Of a DNA stretch of 64,000 nt, positions 44,475 through 54,316 are shown in pieces (the first letter of the stretch is position 1; each line of letters begins with the position of its first letter). The position numbers and the translations under genes are program-made. Origin of the DNA: Verrucomicrobiales bacterium (lineage in GTDB: Bacteria > Verrucomicrobiota > Verrucomicrobiia > Verrucomicrobiales > V1-33); contig JAQGPJ010000049.1 of the NCBI GenBank assembly GCA_028293125.1, positions 124,001 through 188,000 on the forward strand. Direction: 5' to 3'. Below the pieces are notes generated by a model. That model ran no database searches, was not told the origin of the DNA, and was given only the letters and a program-made list of their open reading frames with translations.

Positions 44475-47400
44475 TCAGTCGGGGTGCAGGAATTCGTTGC
44501 TGCCGAAAAGCGTGCGGACATACGCGGCGAGCGCGCCAAGCCCCGGCTTCTCATGGCCGGCGGCGGTCAGTTCCGCGCGGTAGGCGGCGAGAAAATCCAT
44601 AGCCTCCGCGAGTTCCGTGCCGGTCGGCGGGCGGCCCAGCGTAAGGCGCGAAGCGCGCTCGATTTGCGAGGGTTCGTCGGCATTTGCGGATATAAGGCGT
44701 TCGGCGCATTTCAGCGCCTTTGTGTGAACGAATGGATCGTTGAGGAAAAAGAGTGCCTGCGTGGGAACCGTCGTGATGCGGCGCTCGGACGTGGAGGCAT
44801 TCGGATCGGCACCGTCGAACAACGCCAAAAACGGATGCCGTTTGATCCGCTGCACCATAAGGTAAACGCTGCGCTTGTTGTGATCATACACCGCATTGAA
44901 AGGCGCGTGCTGCGAGAAGCCCCAGCTGTCCGGCGGCGGAAAGGGGTGAGCGGTGCCGGGTGTCTCATCAAGTTCGCCGCTCACCGCGAGAATACTGTCG
45001 CGGATTTCCTCCGCACTGAGGCGCCTGCGGGGAAAGGGCGTGAACAGTCCGGACGCCTGCGTGCCGTCGCTGTTTCCTGATTCCTGCTGATACGCTGCGC
45101 TCAGCATGATCAGCCGGTGCATCGCCTTGATCGACCAGCCGCGCTGGACGAATTTCGCCGCGAGAAAATCGAGAAGCTCCGGATGCGCCGGCGGCTCGCT
45201 GCGGGTGCCGAAATCATTGGCTGTCCGCACGAGGCCGCGCCCGAAGTGATATTGCCAAAGGCGGTTCACCATCACACGCGCGGTCAGAGGATTGTCGGCG
45301 CGCGTCAGCCACTGCGCGAGTTCGAGCCGTCCGCTGCCGGTCGTGCCAGAGGGAAGCTCCCCGTGTCCGAGCGCCTTGATGAATCCCCGGCGCACTTTTT
45401 CGCCTGCATGGTCCGGCTCGCCGCGGATTTGAATGCGCGCCTCGTGCGGCGTCCCCTCGGAGACACCGTAGGCAAGATCGACCGGACCGGCAATGAACTG
45501 CGCGCGCGCCTTCCGCCTGCGTTGTTCCTCATCGGAGGAAAGCTGCGCGGCCTGCTGGCGCAACTCTTCGATCCTCGCCTTCCGTGATGCTCGCCCGTCG
45601 CCGGCGATCCGCACCTCCGCTGCCCCGAACGATGGGAGCGGATTTGTTCCGACCGCGAAATTGTCGGCGTCGAGCGCGGGCTTCACGCCGCCAATATGGC
45701 CGTAGCTGTCGATGAATGAGTAATCGATGCTCCCGTCCCATCCTGTCGCGAACCGGCCGGTGAATTCGGTGCGGCTGGATGCCGAGGCGATGAAGCCGGT
45801 GTAGCTCCTCTCCTTCAGGTTGAGCGCGGCCTGCACCTGATACCATTCGCCGATTTTCAGCGGCTGAACGGCATCGCGCGCGTTGCCGCTGCGGCGGAAA
45901 AATCCGCTGCCATTGAAGAAGAGTTCCACCGCCGCGGAATTGCCGGGCCCATGTCCAAGATAGTAGCGCCATGAGCCCGCTCCGCCCCCATCCATGCCTG
46001 CGCAGCGGAAGTCGAAGCTGACAAACACGTGCTCCGTCGTTTCCGCTTTCCACGCCGTCGGCAGAGCCACTCCGAATCCGTTGTAATCGCCGCTGTTTGG
46101 CATGTGCAGGCCAAGATTCCCGCCCGCATACAGATTGTGATACGGGCTTTGCGACCCGGCGGAGATCCTCACCACGCTGTTTGGTCCAGGATTCCAGGGC
46201 TTTGCGGGCGGCGCGCTGTCTTTCTGCAATTCAAAGTCGCCATCGAGTCCCGCGAGCGCATCCAGCTCGGCATTCAAGGCCGCGAGCCGCGAATCCTGCG
46301 CAGGCCTGCCGGGCGGCGTGGCCGAGACCGGGGGGATCGGTGCTTCCTGCACGGCGATGTTGTCGAGATCAAGCGCCGGGTGCGGGTCCTTCGGGACGCC
46401 GGATGAATCCACGGTCACGAAGCTGAGCACACCCGCCCACGCTGCGGCGAACGGCTTGCTGTCAAAGACCGCGACTTCACCCGGGACGCCGACGCTGCCG
46501 CTGAAGGTCCGCGATTTTAGATCAAGCGTGAGCTGCAGGCTCTGCCACTGGCCCGGCTTCGGCGGCCGGATGATTTCCCCGCCGGGCAGCATCACCGCAT
46601 CATATGAAATGAACACCTCCACCGCGGGCGCGTCCGCGGCGCCGACCATGAAGCGATGCCGTCCGTGCGCCGCCGCGTCACCAGTCGCGCGGAAATCGAG
46701 ATTCACATGTACCATGCCCTGTGTGAGCGAAGGGTGCAATGTTTGCCGGATGGCGTATTCCTCCGCGCCCGCCGCCACATTCACGCCGACGCCGCCGAAC
46801 GGATACAGGTTCCTGAACGGGCTCTGCGCGCTGGGCGTGACCGAGACTTTTCCGTCATAAAACCATGGCTGCACCAGCACGCCATTGCTGCCGCCGGATG
46901 CCGCATGCTGCATTTCGAAGTTGCCGTCGATGTCATCCAGCGGGCACAGCACGCCCCCCGGCGTCAGGCCCGCGGACACGAAGTCCGCGTCCAGTTCGCG
47001 CCACTTGTTCCGCGACTCCTCCGGCGGCACGAGCGGCGCCAGTGCGCGATACTTCTGCTTTTGCTCCGAGCCCGGAAACGCATACCGTGTGCTCTCAAAA
47101 ATTCCATAGAGTCCATAATATTCCGTTGTCGAGACCGGATCGAACTTGTGGTTGTGGCACCGCGCGCAGCCCAGCGTCAGTCCCAGCACGCTCTGGCCGA
47201 GCGTGTCGATCGTGTCCTGGATCGTGAGGTGGTGATAGTTCTCCGAGTCGAACCCGAACCGCCGTGAAATCGCAAGATAGCCCGTCGCTGTCACGCGCTC
47301 CGCATAATTTTCGCGCGGTCCCCCGCGCGCCATGATATCGCCCGCGACCTGCTCGCGGATGAACTCGTCATACGGTTTGTCCGCGTTCAACGCGTCAATG

Positions 47401-48248
47401 ACGTAATTCCGATAACGCCACGCCTCAGGTGCCGGGTAGTCCGCCGTATCGCCCGCCGTGTCCGCATAGCGCACCACATCCAGCCAGTGCCTCCCCCAAT
47501 GCTCGCCATAGTGCCGCGACGCAAGCAGGCGCTCCACGAGCGCCGCGGCCGGCGCATCCACTGAGACCGGATCCCCGCACGTTTTTACAAATGCCTCCAC
47601 CTCCTCCGGAGTCGGCGGCAGGCCGGTGAGGTCATAAGTCATCCGCCGGATCAATGCCCGCGGGCTGGCGCGGGGTGCGGGCTTTGCGCCAATGAACGCA
47701 TCCACCTCGTTTTTCACCCACTCCCTGTTGGTCACCGCTGGCACCGGCGGATTTGTGACGGGCTCGAATGCCCAGTGCTTCCCGGCCTTCACCGGCACCG
47801 CATCCGCCGGGAACGGCGCGCCCATCTTCACCCACTCCGAAAAATCCGCCACCACTGCGGGCGGCAGCGTCCCGCGTCCGTCCCCGTCCGGCGGCATCGC
47901 CAAATCCTTGTCCACACGGCGCACCGCCTTGATCAGGAGACTTCCCTCGGCATTGCCCGGCACCACCACCGTTCCCGAATCCCCGCCGGCCATCAGCGCC
48001 TCGCGCGAATCAAGCTTCAGCCCGCCCTTCGACGTTCCCGCCGCCGTACTGTGGCACTCGTAGCACTGCGCTGCCAGTACCGGCCGGATCCTGTTTTCAA
48101 AAAAAGCCGAACCCTCTCCGGCAGCCGCCTGCCAGGGATGGCATGCGAACACTCCTGCCGCCATGATCATGCGCACCGCGCTCATGATCCCGTCATGACC
48201 ACGCGGCCCGGGGTGATGCGGGAAAAAGCGGAGCAGCGGGGAAGCCAT
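44475..48248 (-). CDS. PSD1 / planctomycete cytochrome c / DUF1549-DUF1553 protein with two beta-sandwich-like inserts
   Basis: A 1257-residue exported protein. After a signal region, a cytochrome-c-like domain has heme motif CYECH (Cys62, Cys65, His66). DUF1549 follows at about 165-380 (RRMTYDLTGLPPTPEEVEAF), and DUF1553 occupies about 900-1240 (ADNPLTARVMVNRLWQYHFG, RLIMLSAAYQQ). Between them are two repeats of a LamG-like unit, about 440-630 and 660-860, sharing SAQSPFRNLYPFGGVGVNV / SQSPYHNLYAGGNLGLHM and ending in PALDLDNIAV / PALDADNFAV. Start 48248 is used; a Met 21 codons later would give a neater signal peptide. Codon use is richer in GCG and CGC than in neighbours. DUF1501 follows directly, so the pair is one operon. 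Confidence 0.9.
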   Translation of the reverse strand: MASPLLRFFPHHPGPRGHDGIMSAVRMIMAAGVFACHPWQAAAGEGSAFFENRIRPVLAAQCYECHSTAAGTSKGGLKLDSREALMAGGDSGTVVVPGNAEGSLLIKAVRRVDKDLAMPPDGDGRGTLPPAVVADFSEWVKMGAPFPADAVPVKAGKHWAFEPVTNPPVPAVTNREWVKNEVDAFIGAKPAPRASPRALIRRMTYDLTGLPPTPEEVEAFVKTCGDPVSVDAPAAALVERLLASRHYGEHWGRHWLDVVRYADTAGDTADYPAPEAWRYRNYVIDALNADKPYDEFIREQVAGDIMARGGPRENYAERVTATGYLAISRRFGFDSENYHHLTIQDTIDTLGQSVLGLTLGCARCHNHKFDPVSTTEYYGLYGIFESTRYAFPGSEQKQKYRALAPLVPPEESRNKWRELDADFVSAGLTPGGVLCPLDDIDGNFEMQHAASGGSNGVLVQPWFYDGKVSVTPSAQSPFRNLYPFGGVGVNVAAGAEEYAIRQTLHPSLTQGMVHVNLDFRATGDAAAHGRHRFMVGAADAPAVEVFISYDAVMLPGGEIIRPPKPGQWQSLQLTLDLKSRTFSGSVGVPGEVAVFDSKPFAAAWAGVLSFVTVDSSGVPKDPHPALDLDNIAVQEAPIPPVSATPPGRPAQDSRLAALNAELDALAGLDGDFELQKDSAPPAKPWNPGPNSVVRISAGSQSPYHNLYAGGNLGLHMPNSGDYNGFGVALPTAWKAETTEHVFVSFDFRCAGMDGGGAGSWRYYLGHGPGNSAAVELFFNGSGFFRRSGNARDAVQPLKIGEWYQVQAALNLKERSYTGFIASASSRTEFTGRFATGWDGSIDYSFIDSYGHIGGVKPALDADNFAVGTNPLPSFGAAEVRIAGDGRASRKARIEELRQQAAQLSSDEEQRRRKARAQFIAGPVDLAYGVSEGTPHEARIQIRGEPDHAGEKVRRGFIKALGHGELPSGTTGSGRLELAQWLTRADNPLTARVMVNRLWQYHFGRGLVRTANDFGTRSEPPAHPELLDFLAAKFVQRGWSIKAMHRLIMLSAAYQQESGNSDGTQASGLFTPFPRRRLSAEEIRDSILAVSGELDETPGTAHPFPPPDSWGFSQHAPFNAVYDHNKRSVYLMVQRIKRHPFLALFDGADPNASTSERRITTVPTQALFFLNDPFVHTKALKCAERLISANADEPSQIERASRLTLGRPPTGTELAEAMDFLAAYRAELTAAGHEKPGLGALAAYVRTLFGSNEFLHPD

Positions 48249-48714
48249 AGTGGGTGATGGTTACTGCTTCGTCTCAAATTCCAAATCGGACGGACCGGTG
48301 TCAGTCCCTGATGTAATACAATGTCATTAAGGATTTATTTCTGTTATGGAAAGTGTGGCTGTGAATTTCTGTGAGGTTGGGGCTCCCATTTCAGGCCAGG
48401 TCTTGGCGGGCAGGCATTCGGCGTGCTGACAGCATCGGGGTGGGCACGGTCCGATGAGGGCAGTGGCCAGCGGGCTGGAGAAGGATCCGGCGCACGGACT
48501 CCGCCGTCTGAAAGGCCCTCCCCCGGCTTGAGCACGGGGAAGAATTTTTTCCGGGCAGCCAAGTGCCTGCGCGGGACTGGTTTACAGCGCCACTCCCTGC
48601 TCCCGGCATCAGGCCAATGACTCCGTGGACCGCGCCATGCATGGTCCGCGCTTGGAGCAGGTCCCAAGCCGCCCTGCACATCGCTTTGAGCCTTTAAAAT
48701 CGATCCTGATAGAA
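48249..48714. other. Intergenic region upstream of the PSD1 gene
   Basis: About 465 bases without a convincing frame on either strand. AT-rich around 48310-48350, probably containing the PSD1 operon promoter, then GC-rich to 48714. No tRNA, terminator or repeat was recognised in it. Confidence 0.4.
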
Positions 48715-48796
48715 CCTTCGCAAAATAAACTGCCCAATTTTCCCTCGATTCTCCCCGATGAACAGAGCTTAAATCAGGCAGTTTGTTCTGCGAAGG
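48715..48796. repeat. Dispersed palindromic element, copy 1
   Basis: A near-perfect 20-base inverted repeat: CCTTCGCAAAATAAACTGCC (48715-48734) and its mirror GGCAGTTTGTTCTGCGAAGG (48777-48796), with 18 of 20 positions matching and a 42-base spacer. Read on the minus strand, this 82-base unit aligns along its full length with 57569-57650. Both sit between genes. It has no transposase and looks like a REP- or MITE-type element. Confidence 0.75.
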
Positions 48797-48880
48797 CTCC
48801 TCAAGTTCAGTTTCAACTGTTCCCGCTCCCAGTATTCCTCCGCTTCCAGCATTGAAATTTTTCAATGCCGGGGACGAGCC

Positions 48881-50407
48881 TCAGGGCTTTTTAATAAAGG
48901 CCGTGACGTCGGCGGAGAGTTTTTCGAGGGAAGGCAGATTGGTGTACATCATGTGGCCGCCATCGTAGTGGCCCCACTCGATATTGCCTTGCAGGGCGGG
49001 CGGAAGATCCATGTGGCGCACGCTGTAATGCATGTTCTCCGAGGGGGTGGCAAGGTCTTGCCAGCCGCAGGCAAGGAACACGCGCAGAGAGGGATTGGAG
49101 GTCAGCGCCTTGGTGAGCGGGGTGGCGACCTCCAGATACTCGTTGTTGGCACTGAAATTCCACGGGGTCATACCGGGGCCGCCCAGGATTTCGTAGGGAC
49201 GTCCGGTCTGGAAATTGAGGCCCGCGGGATCGGAGAGATAGCGGTTCATCGAGGAGGCGAAGGCTCCCAGCACCACATCGTAGGAGGGGTCACCCCCTTG
49301 GCCGGAGACACGGCCGTCGTAACGGCCGATGACCTTGTTTTCGGACTCGAGCAGGCGCTGGCGGAACAGGCTGGGGTTGATGCGCAGGTTTTCACGCAGG
49401 ATGAGTTCCACCGGCAGGCTGGTCAGGATGCTGAGTTCGGCGGCGGTTTTCTGCTTCTGTTCGTCGGAGATGGAGGAGCCCAGAAACAGGCTGGTGGCGT
49501 AGGGTCCGCGGGCGAAATCCGTGGCCCGCTTCACGGTGCCGGCAAAATCCCGTTGAAGTTCCGGAGCCAGTTTTTTGTGATAGTGGGCCGTGGCGGCCAT
49601 GGAGGGCAGCCAACCGATGTAGGGGACATCGTTCTGTTCGTCGGGCATGAGGGTCTTGTAGTCAAAAAGACCGCTCACCACAATGAGGCCGTTCAGATAC
49701 ATGCCATAGCGGCTTTGCAGGTGCTCCGCCAGGCCTGCCCCACGGATGCCGCCGTAGCTTTCGCCCATGAGAAATTTCGGGCTGGACCAGCGCTTGTGGG
49801 TGCTCACCCAGAGCCTGACAAAATCGCCCAGGCTCTCGATGTCCTCGCGGTAACCGTGGAACTGGTGCGCATCCTCGCCCTTCTCCGGACGGCTGAGGCC
49901 GGTGCCCACGGGATCCACAAACACGAGATCGCAGTCCGGCAGCAGGGTGAACTCGTTGTCCGTCAGGCCATAGGGGGGCGGGGGGGCAGTGACGCCATCC
50001 GCCGGCAGCACCACCCGGCGCGGCCCGAAGGCCCCGAGGTGCAGCCACACGCTGGAGCTGCCGGGGCCGCCATTGAAGCAGAAGCACACCGGACGTTTGG
50101 CCATGGTGTCGGCGTCCAGGTCCGTGCGGGTGTAGGCGATGTGGAAAACATCGGCGCGGGGCTCGCCGTAGGCCTTGGTGAGCGTGAGGGAGCCGGCGGT
50201 GGACTTGTAGGCCACCTTCTGCCCTCGGATCGTCATCTCATGCGTCACCTCCGCCACGGGGGCGGCATCCTCTTTTTTACCGTCGTCCTTTTTCTCCTTC
50301 TCCTCCTTTTTGTCCCCGTCCTTGCCGGGCGGCTGCGCCTGGACGGGCAGCAGGGTGGACAGCGTGAGCAGCAGGACAGCAGGCTTGAGGAATGAGGAGC
50401 GGATCAT
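48881..50407 (-). CDS. S10 family serine carboxypeptidase
   Basis: A 508-residue secreted peptidase. A signal peptide (ending LLPVQAQ) is followed by a Lys/Glu/Asp-rich linker (residues about 26-50). Catalytic residues: Ser in GESYGG (about residue 217), Asp in GWQDLATP and His in GGHMMYTN; the oxyanion motif is in FNGGPGSSS. Serine carboxypeptidases remove C-terminal residues from peptides. Complete relative to bacterial S10 proteins. Its leader is C/A-rich with no Shine-Dalgarno. Confidence 0.95.
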   Translation of the reverse strand: MIRSSFLKPAVLLLTLSTLLPVQAQPPGKDGDKKEEKEKKDDGKKEDAAPVAEVTHEMTIRGQKVAYKSTAGSLTLTKAYGEPRADVFHIAYTRTDLDADTMAKRPVCFCFNGGPGSSSVWLHLGAFGPRRVVLPADGVTAPPPPYGLTDNEFTLLPDCDLVFVDPVGTGLSRPEKGEDAHQFHGYREDIESLGDFVRLWVSTHKRWSSPKFLMGESYGGIRGAGLAEHLQSRYGMYLNGLIVVSGLFDYKTLMPDEQNDVPYIGWLPSMAATAHYHKKLAPELQRDFAGTVKRATDFARGPYATSLFLGSSISDEQKQKTAAELSILTSLPVELILRENLRINPSLFRQRLLESENKVIGRYDGRVSGQGGDPSYDVVLGAFASSMNRYLSDPAGLNFQTGRPYEILGGPGMTPWNFSANNEYLEVATPLTKALTSNPSLRVFLACGWQDLATPSENMHYSVRHMDLPPALQGNIEWGHYDGGHMMYTNLPSLEKLSADVTAFIKKP

Positions 50408-50484
50408 GGGTTTTTGGATGGGTGACCAGCGTGCATGCGGATTCGCGCTGGAGCGGCGCGGAGAGCTGTTTATGTCTTAAAACC

Positions 50485-51510
50485 ATGGCTTCCCCGCAAT
50501 CCGTCACTCTTCACCGCCCCCTCGATATGCACCTGCACCTGCGGGACGGGGATATGCTGCGTCTGGTCTGTGCCGACAGCGCCGGGCCGTTCGCCGGGGC
50601 GGTCATCATGCCGAATCTGGTGCCGCCCGTGACCTCCGCGGAGGTGCTCACCGCTTACCGCGCCCGCATTCTGGAGGCCGCCGGCCCCCATGCGGCGGCT
50701 TTTCAGCCTCTGATGACCCTTTTTTTCCAGCATTACACCGAGGCCCAGCTGGCGGCGGCGCTGCCGGACCTCTTCGCGGTGAAGCTCTATCCCCACGGTG
50801 TCACCACCAACAGCGAGAGCGGCATCCACAGCATCAGCGCTGCCGACCCCACCTTCCGGCTGATGGAGGAGATGGGCATTCCTCTGCTGGTGCACGGGGA
50901 AACCACGGGATTTGTGCTGGACCGGGAGACGGAGTTTCTGTCTGTCTATGAAACCCTGGCCACCCGGTTTCCCCGGCTGCGGATTGTCATGGAGCATATC
51001 ACCACCGCTGCCGCGGTGACGCTGCTGGACCGTTTTGAAAATCTCCATGCGACCGTCACCGCGCATCATCTGATCATCACCCTCGACGATGTGGCGGGCG
51101 GGATGCTGCAGCCCCATCTGTTCTGCAAGCCCATCGCCAAACGTCCCTCCGACCGCGACGCTCTGCTGGCCGCGGCCCTGGCCGCGCATCCGAAGCTGAT
51201 GATGGGCAGCGACAGCGCCCCGCACCCGCGCGAGGCCAAGGAATGCTGCGGCTGCGCGGCCGGCGTTTACTCCGCGCCCGTGCTGCTGCCCCGGCTGGCG
51301 CAGCTGTTCGCGGACCATGGCGCTCTGGACCATCTTCAGGCGTTTATCAGCGGCAACGCCTGCCGCATCCACGGCCTGAATCCGCCTGACAAATCCATCA
51401 CCCTGGTCCGCGAATCCTGGACGGTTCCGACGCGCTGCGGGGATGGCTCCGGCCCCACGGTGGTGCCTTGGGAGGCCGGGAGTGAACTGGAGTGGAGAGT
51501 GAAGGCCTGA
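50485..51510 (+). CDS. pyrC: Dihydroorotase PyrC (class II)
   Basis: A 341-residue enzyme of pyrimidine synthesis, converting N-carbamoyl-aspartate to dihydroorotate. Zinc ligands are in [11 protein letters not shown]; the carbamylated Lys is in [12 protein letters not shown]; further His ligands are in LLVHGET, VMEHITT and the catalytic Asp in [11 protein letters not shown] 50485 starts the protein in phase with homologues; the longer frame upstream is not needed. Divergent from the S10 peptidase and followed by its own terminator. Confidence 0.95.
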   Translation: MASPQSVTLHRPLDMHLHLRDGDMLRLVCADSAGPFAGAVIMPNLVPPVTSAEVLTAYRARILEAAGPHAAAFQPLMTLFFQHYTEAQLAAALPDLFAVKLYPHGVTTNSESGIHSISAADPTFRLMEEMGIPLLVHGETTGFVLDRETEFLSVYETLATRFPRLRIVMEHITTAAAVTLLDRFENLHATVTAHHLIITLDDVAGGMLQPHLFCKPIAKRPSDRDALLAAALAAHPKLMMGSDSAPHPREAKECCGCAAGVYSAPVLLPRLAQLFADHGALDHLQAFISGNACRIHGLNPPDKSITLVRESWTVPTRCGDGSGPTVVPWEAGSELEWRVKA

Positions 51511-51522
51511 AGGGTGCAGCCG

Positions 51523-51547
51523 GAACTGCGGCCCGGCAGTTCTTTTT
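51523..51547 (+). terminator. Terminator after pyrC
   Basis: Perfect 7-base stem GAACTGC / GCAGTTC around GGCCCG, followed by TTTTT. It lies 13 bases after the pyrC stop. Confidence 0.8.
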
Positions 51548-51574
51548 CATTTGGACGCTGCCAAACGCTTTGCC

Positions 51575-52900
51575 TTAAAGTGTCTCCGGCCTGCTCATCA
51601 GTTCGGTGACCCGGGAGAGGAGGCGCCCGGCCCCGCCGCCGTCGAGCACCCGGTGGTCAAAGCTCAGGGTCAGATCCGCCTGGGTCCGGGGCTGGAAGGA
51701 TTGGGTGACGGGATCCCAAACCGGGGATTTTTCACCCGCGCCCAGTCCCATCAGCAGGGTCTGCTCGGGCAGGGGGATGGGTGTGGCCCAAAGAATACCA
51801 AAAGTGCCGAAATTGGTGATGGTGGCGATCCCGGGGCCGCGGGCCTCCGGCGGCAGCTTGCGGGCGCGGGCTCGCTGGACGAGGTCGTTGTAGAGCGGCA
51901 CCATGTCCGCCAGGGTGCGGGTATTGGCATCCCGGATCACCGGAACCAGCACGCCGGCCTCCACCTCGACGGCGAAGCCGAGATCGATGGCCGACGGGTG
52001 GATGATGCGGTTGCCGACCAGCCGGCCGGCGACAGCGGTGTTTTCTGAAAGGGCGATGGCCAGGGCCCTCAGGAAATAAAGCGCGGGGCCGGCCTTGAGG
52101 TCCGCGGGGGTCTGCCGGCGGTGTGCCAGCATGGGATCGAGATCCACCCGGATGCCGACGGTGGCCAACGGACGGGTCCAGCTGCGGCGCATGGAGTCCG
52201 CCACCGCAATGCGCATGGGGCTGGCAGGGGTGGTGTGGTGCTTGTCCAGCTGGGCCATGAAGGCCTCGAAATCCTCCACCGTTACACGCCCCCCGGAGCC
52301 GCTGCCGGCCACGGCGGAGAGATCGGCGGCATTGAGCCCCATCTCCACCATGCGGGCGCGGAGCCGGGGGGAGATGTAATGGGCACCCCCTGCATTCACC
52401 GGCACCGGCAATCCCGTCAGAGTGGGGTGCACCCCACCGGCGGCGGAGGGTGTCATGGCGATGGAGGAGTCCACGCGGAAATGCAGGCCGGCGGTGTCGT
52501 CCTCCCCGTTTCCCGCAGTCGGGGCGGATCCATTGGAGCAGGTGCCGGAACCGTTGGCCGCGGAGGCGGCGGTGCCGTGGCGGGAAAGGGGGAGGGCGTC
52601 CCCGCTTTCAGTGTCCGGGGGGGAGGGCTCCGGCACCATGCCGGCGCGGGCGGCCTCCTCCTCACTGACGGTGAGGTATCCCAGGACCGAGCCCACGGGA
52701 TAACTGACGCCGATTTCACAGGTCAGCTCCTCCACCACGCCGGAGCAGGGAATAGTCACGCTCATCGTGGCCTTCTGGGTCTCCACCTCCATGATTTCCT
52801 GGTCCGTCTGCACGGAGTCGCCGGAGACCACATCCATCCGCAGGAGCGTAGCCTCCGCGATGGATTCACCGAGCTGGGGCATGAGAATGGGGATGCGCAT
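51575..52900 (-). CDS. 2-oxoacid dehydrogenase E2 (dihydrolipoamide acyltransferase), orphan
   Basis: A 441-residue E2. A lipoyl domain (1-80) has the lipoylated Lys in VETQKATMSV, where the usual D before Lys is Q. A 90-residue linker leads to the peripheral subunit-binding domain (171-207, YISPRLRARMVEMGLNAA) and the catalytic domain with the His-Asp pair in SFDHRVLDGGGAG. E2 genes normally sit with E1 and E3; none is seen here. It may serve a pyruvate, branched-chain or 2-oxoglutarate complex encoded elsewhere. Convergent with pyrC. Confidence 0.92.
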   Translation of the reverse strand: MRIPILMPQLGESIAEATLLRMDVVSGDSVQTDQEIMEVETQKATMSVTIPCSGVVEELTCEIGVSYPVGSVLGYLTVSEEEAARAGMVPEPSPPDTESGDALPLSRHGTAASAANGSGTCSNGSAPTAGNGEDDTAGLHFRVDSSIAMTPSAAGGVHPTLTGLPVPVNAGGAHYISPRLRARMVEMGLNAADLSAVAGSGSGGRVTVEDFEAFMAQLDKHHTTPASPMRIAVADSMRRSWTRPLATVGIRVDLDPMLAHRRQTPADLKAGPALYFLRALAIALSENTAVAGRLVGNRIIHPSAIDLGFAVEVEAGVLVPVIRDANTRTLADMVPLYNDLVQRARARKLPPEARGPGIATITNFGTFGILWATPIPLPEQTLLMGLGAGEKSPVWDPVTQSFQPRTQADLTLSFDHRVLDGGGAGRLLSRVTELMSRPETL

Positions 52901-53040
52901 GAGGGAAAACGGATCGGGTGAAAAACAGAGGGATTTCCGGACACTGGCAGCATGCCGCCTGCGTGCAAGGCTTTCTAAAGCCGCGCCCCGGCTGTCCGCA
53001 CGGAGGAGGGAACAGGGATGGCCGGCGATGAGGGCAGGAA

Positions 53041-53865
53041 TCAGTCCGGAGTCCGGCCCCGGCCATGGGAATCTTGCACCGCACCCGCCACGCTTTCATG
53101 AAAGGCGGCGATGGCCTGGGCGGGATCCTCGGCGCGCATCAGGCTCTCGCCGGCAAGAATGCCATTGGCTCCCCACTCAAAAACCTGACGGGCGTCGGCG
53201 GGGGTTTTAATGCCGCTCTCGCTGATCAGCAGCAGGCCGTCCGGCACCTCCTCGCTCAGATCGCCGGTGGTCTTCAGATCCACCACAAACGTCTTCAGAT
53301 TCCGGTTATTGACCCCAATGATCCGGGCGTCGGTGGAGAGGGCGCGCTCCAACTCCTCCGCGTCGTGGACCTCCACCAGCACATCCAGCTGGCAGGTTTC
53401 GGCCACCGTCAGCAGATGCACCAGCTCCTCCTGGGTCAGGGCGGCCACGATCAGCAGGATGGCGTCGGCCCCGGCGACCACGGACTCGTAGATCTGCACC
53501 TCGTCCACGATGAAGTCCTTCCGCAGCAGCGGCACACCGGTGGCGGCCCGGATAAGGGAAAGGTAGCTCAGATGACCTTGGAAGTATCTCTCATCCGTCA
53601 GCACCGAGATGGCATTGGCGCCGCCGGAGTCATAGCATTTGGCCATCAGCACCGGATCAAAATTCTCTGCGATCACCCCCACGCTGGGCGAGGCTTTCTT
53701 CACCTCCGCAATGACCGCCAGCGACTCCGGCCCCAGATCCAGGGCGAGGTGAAAAGAGCGGAAATCATTGCGCTCCAGCGCGGCCAGCCTCAGGGCCTCC
53801 GTGCGGGGGCGGATTTTCTCCACTTCGAGGCGTTTGTGGGCGATGATTTCAGCGAGTTTATTCAT
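53041..53865 (-). CDS. trpC: Indole-3-glycerol phosphate synthase TrpC
   Basis: A 274-residue TIM-barrel enzyme of tryptophan synthesis. Catalytic and phosphate-binding motifs: AVIAEVKKASPS (Lys), LLRKDFIVDEVQI, LLIVAALT, VLVEVHDAEELE (Glu), GVNNRNLKTF (Asn), and LISESGIKTPADA near the end. It stands apart from other trp genes. Full family length. Confidence 0.96.
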   Translation of the reverse strand: MNKLAEIIAHKRLEVEKIRPRTEALRLAALERNDFRSFHLALDLGPESLAVIAEVKKASPSVGVIAENFDPVLMAKCYDSGGANAISVLTDERYFQGHLSYLSLIRAATGVPLLRKDFIVDEVQIYESVVAGADAILLIVAALTQEELVHLLTVAETCQLDVLVEVHDAEELERALSTDARIIGVNNRNLKTFVVDLKTTGDLSEEVPDGLLLISESGIKTPADARQVFEWGANGILAGESLMRAEDPAQAIAAFHESVAGAVQDSHGRGRTPD

Positions 53866-53992
53866 GGGATCAGAAAAGGGAAAAAGGGAGGCGGAAAGAA
53901 AAATCCAACAAATTGAAAAAATGGCTTGCGGAAAGCGGGAATTCGAGAATACTTGCCGTCCGCCACCGTGAGAGTCAAATCTCCAACGGCAT

Positions 53993-54067
53993 GCGGGCGT
54001 AGCTCAGGGGTAGAGCGCAACCTTGCCAAGGTTGATGTCGGGCGTTCGAATCGCCTCGCCCGCTCCA
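53993..54067 (+). tRNA. tRNA-Gly(GCC)
   Basis: A complete cloverleaf: acceptor GCGGGCG / CGCCCGC, D-arm GCTC-AGGGGTA-GAGC, anticodon arm CAACC-TTGCCAA-GGTTG with anticodon GCC, and T-arm GGGCG-TTCGAAT-CGCCT. Discriminator T and an encoded CCA finish the gene. GCC reads the glycine codons GGC and GGT. It borders the cyclase/ImmA module, but no copy of its 3' end was found up to 56.3 kb that would mark a tRNA-integrated island. Confidence 0.97.
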
Positions 54068-54316
54068 TCTTCATATTCAGAAAATGATGAGGATGGAGCG
54101 GCTCACCGGGAACAAAACCGGGCACGGCTCCAATCAAAACCAACAGGGCTCAGAGTGCCGTTTGAGCAGAGCGCAGAGCTATCCGTTATAAAACCGTGCT
54201 TATCCGGTAACTGGAATCCAATCCCATTCAGCTGCTTCCGCTGTTTTCATGGAGAGTGTTCTGGAGGGTAACCACGCCTCCCATGAAAAATGGAATATTC
54301 CGCAGTTTCCGGGAAC

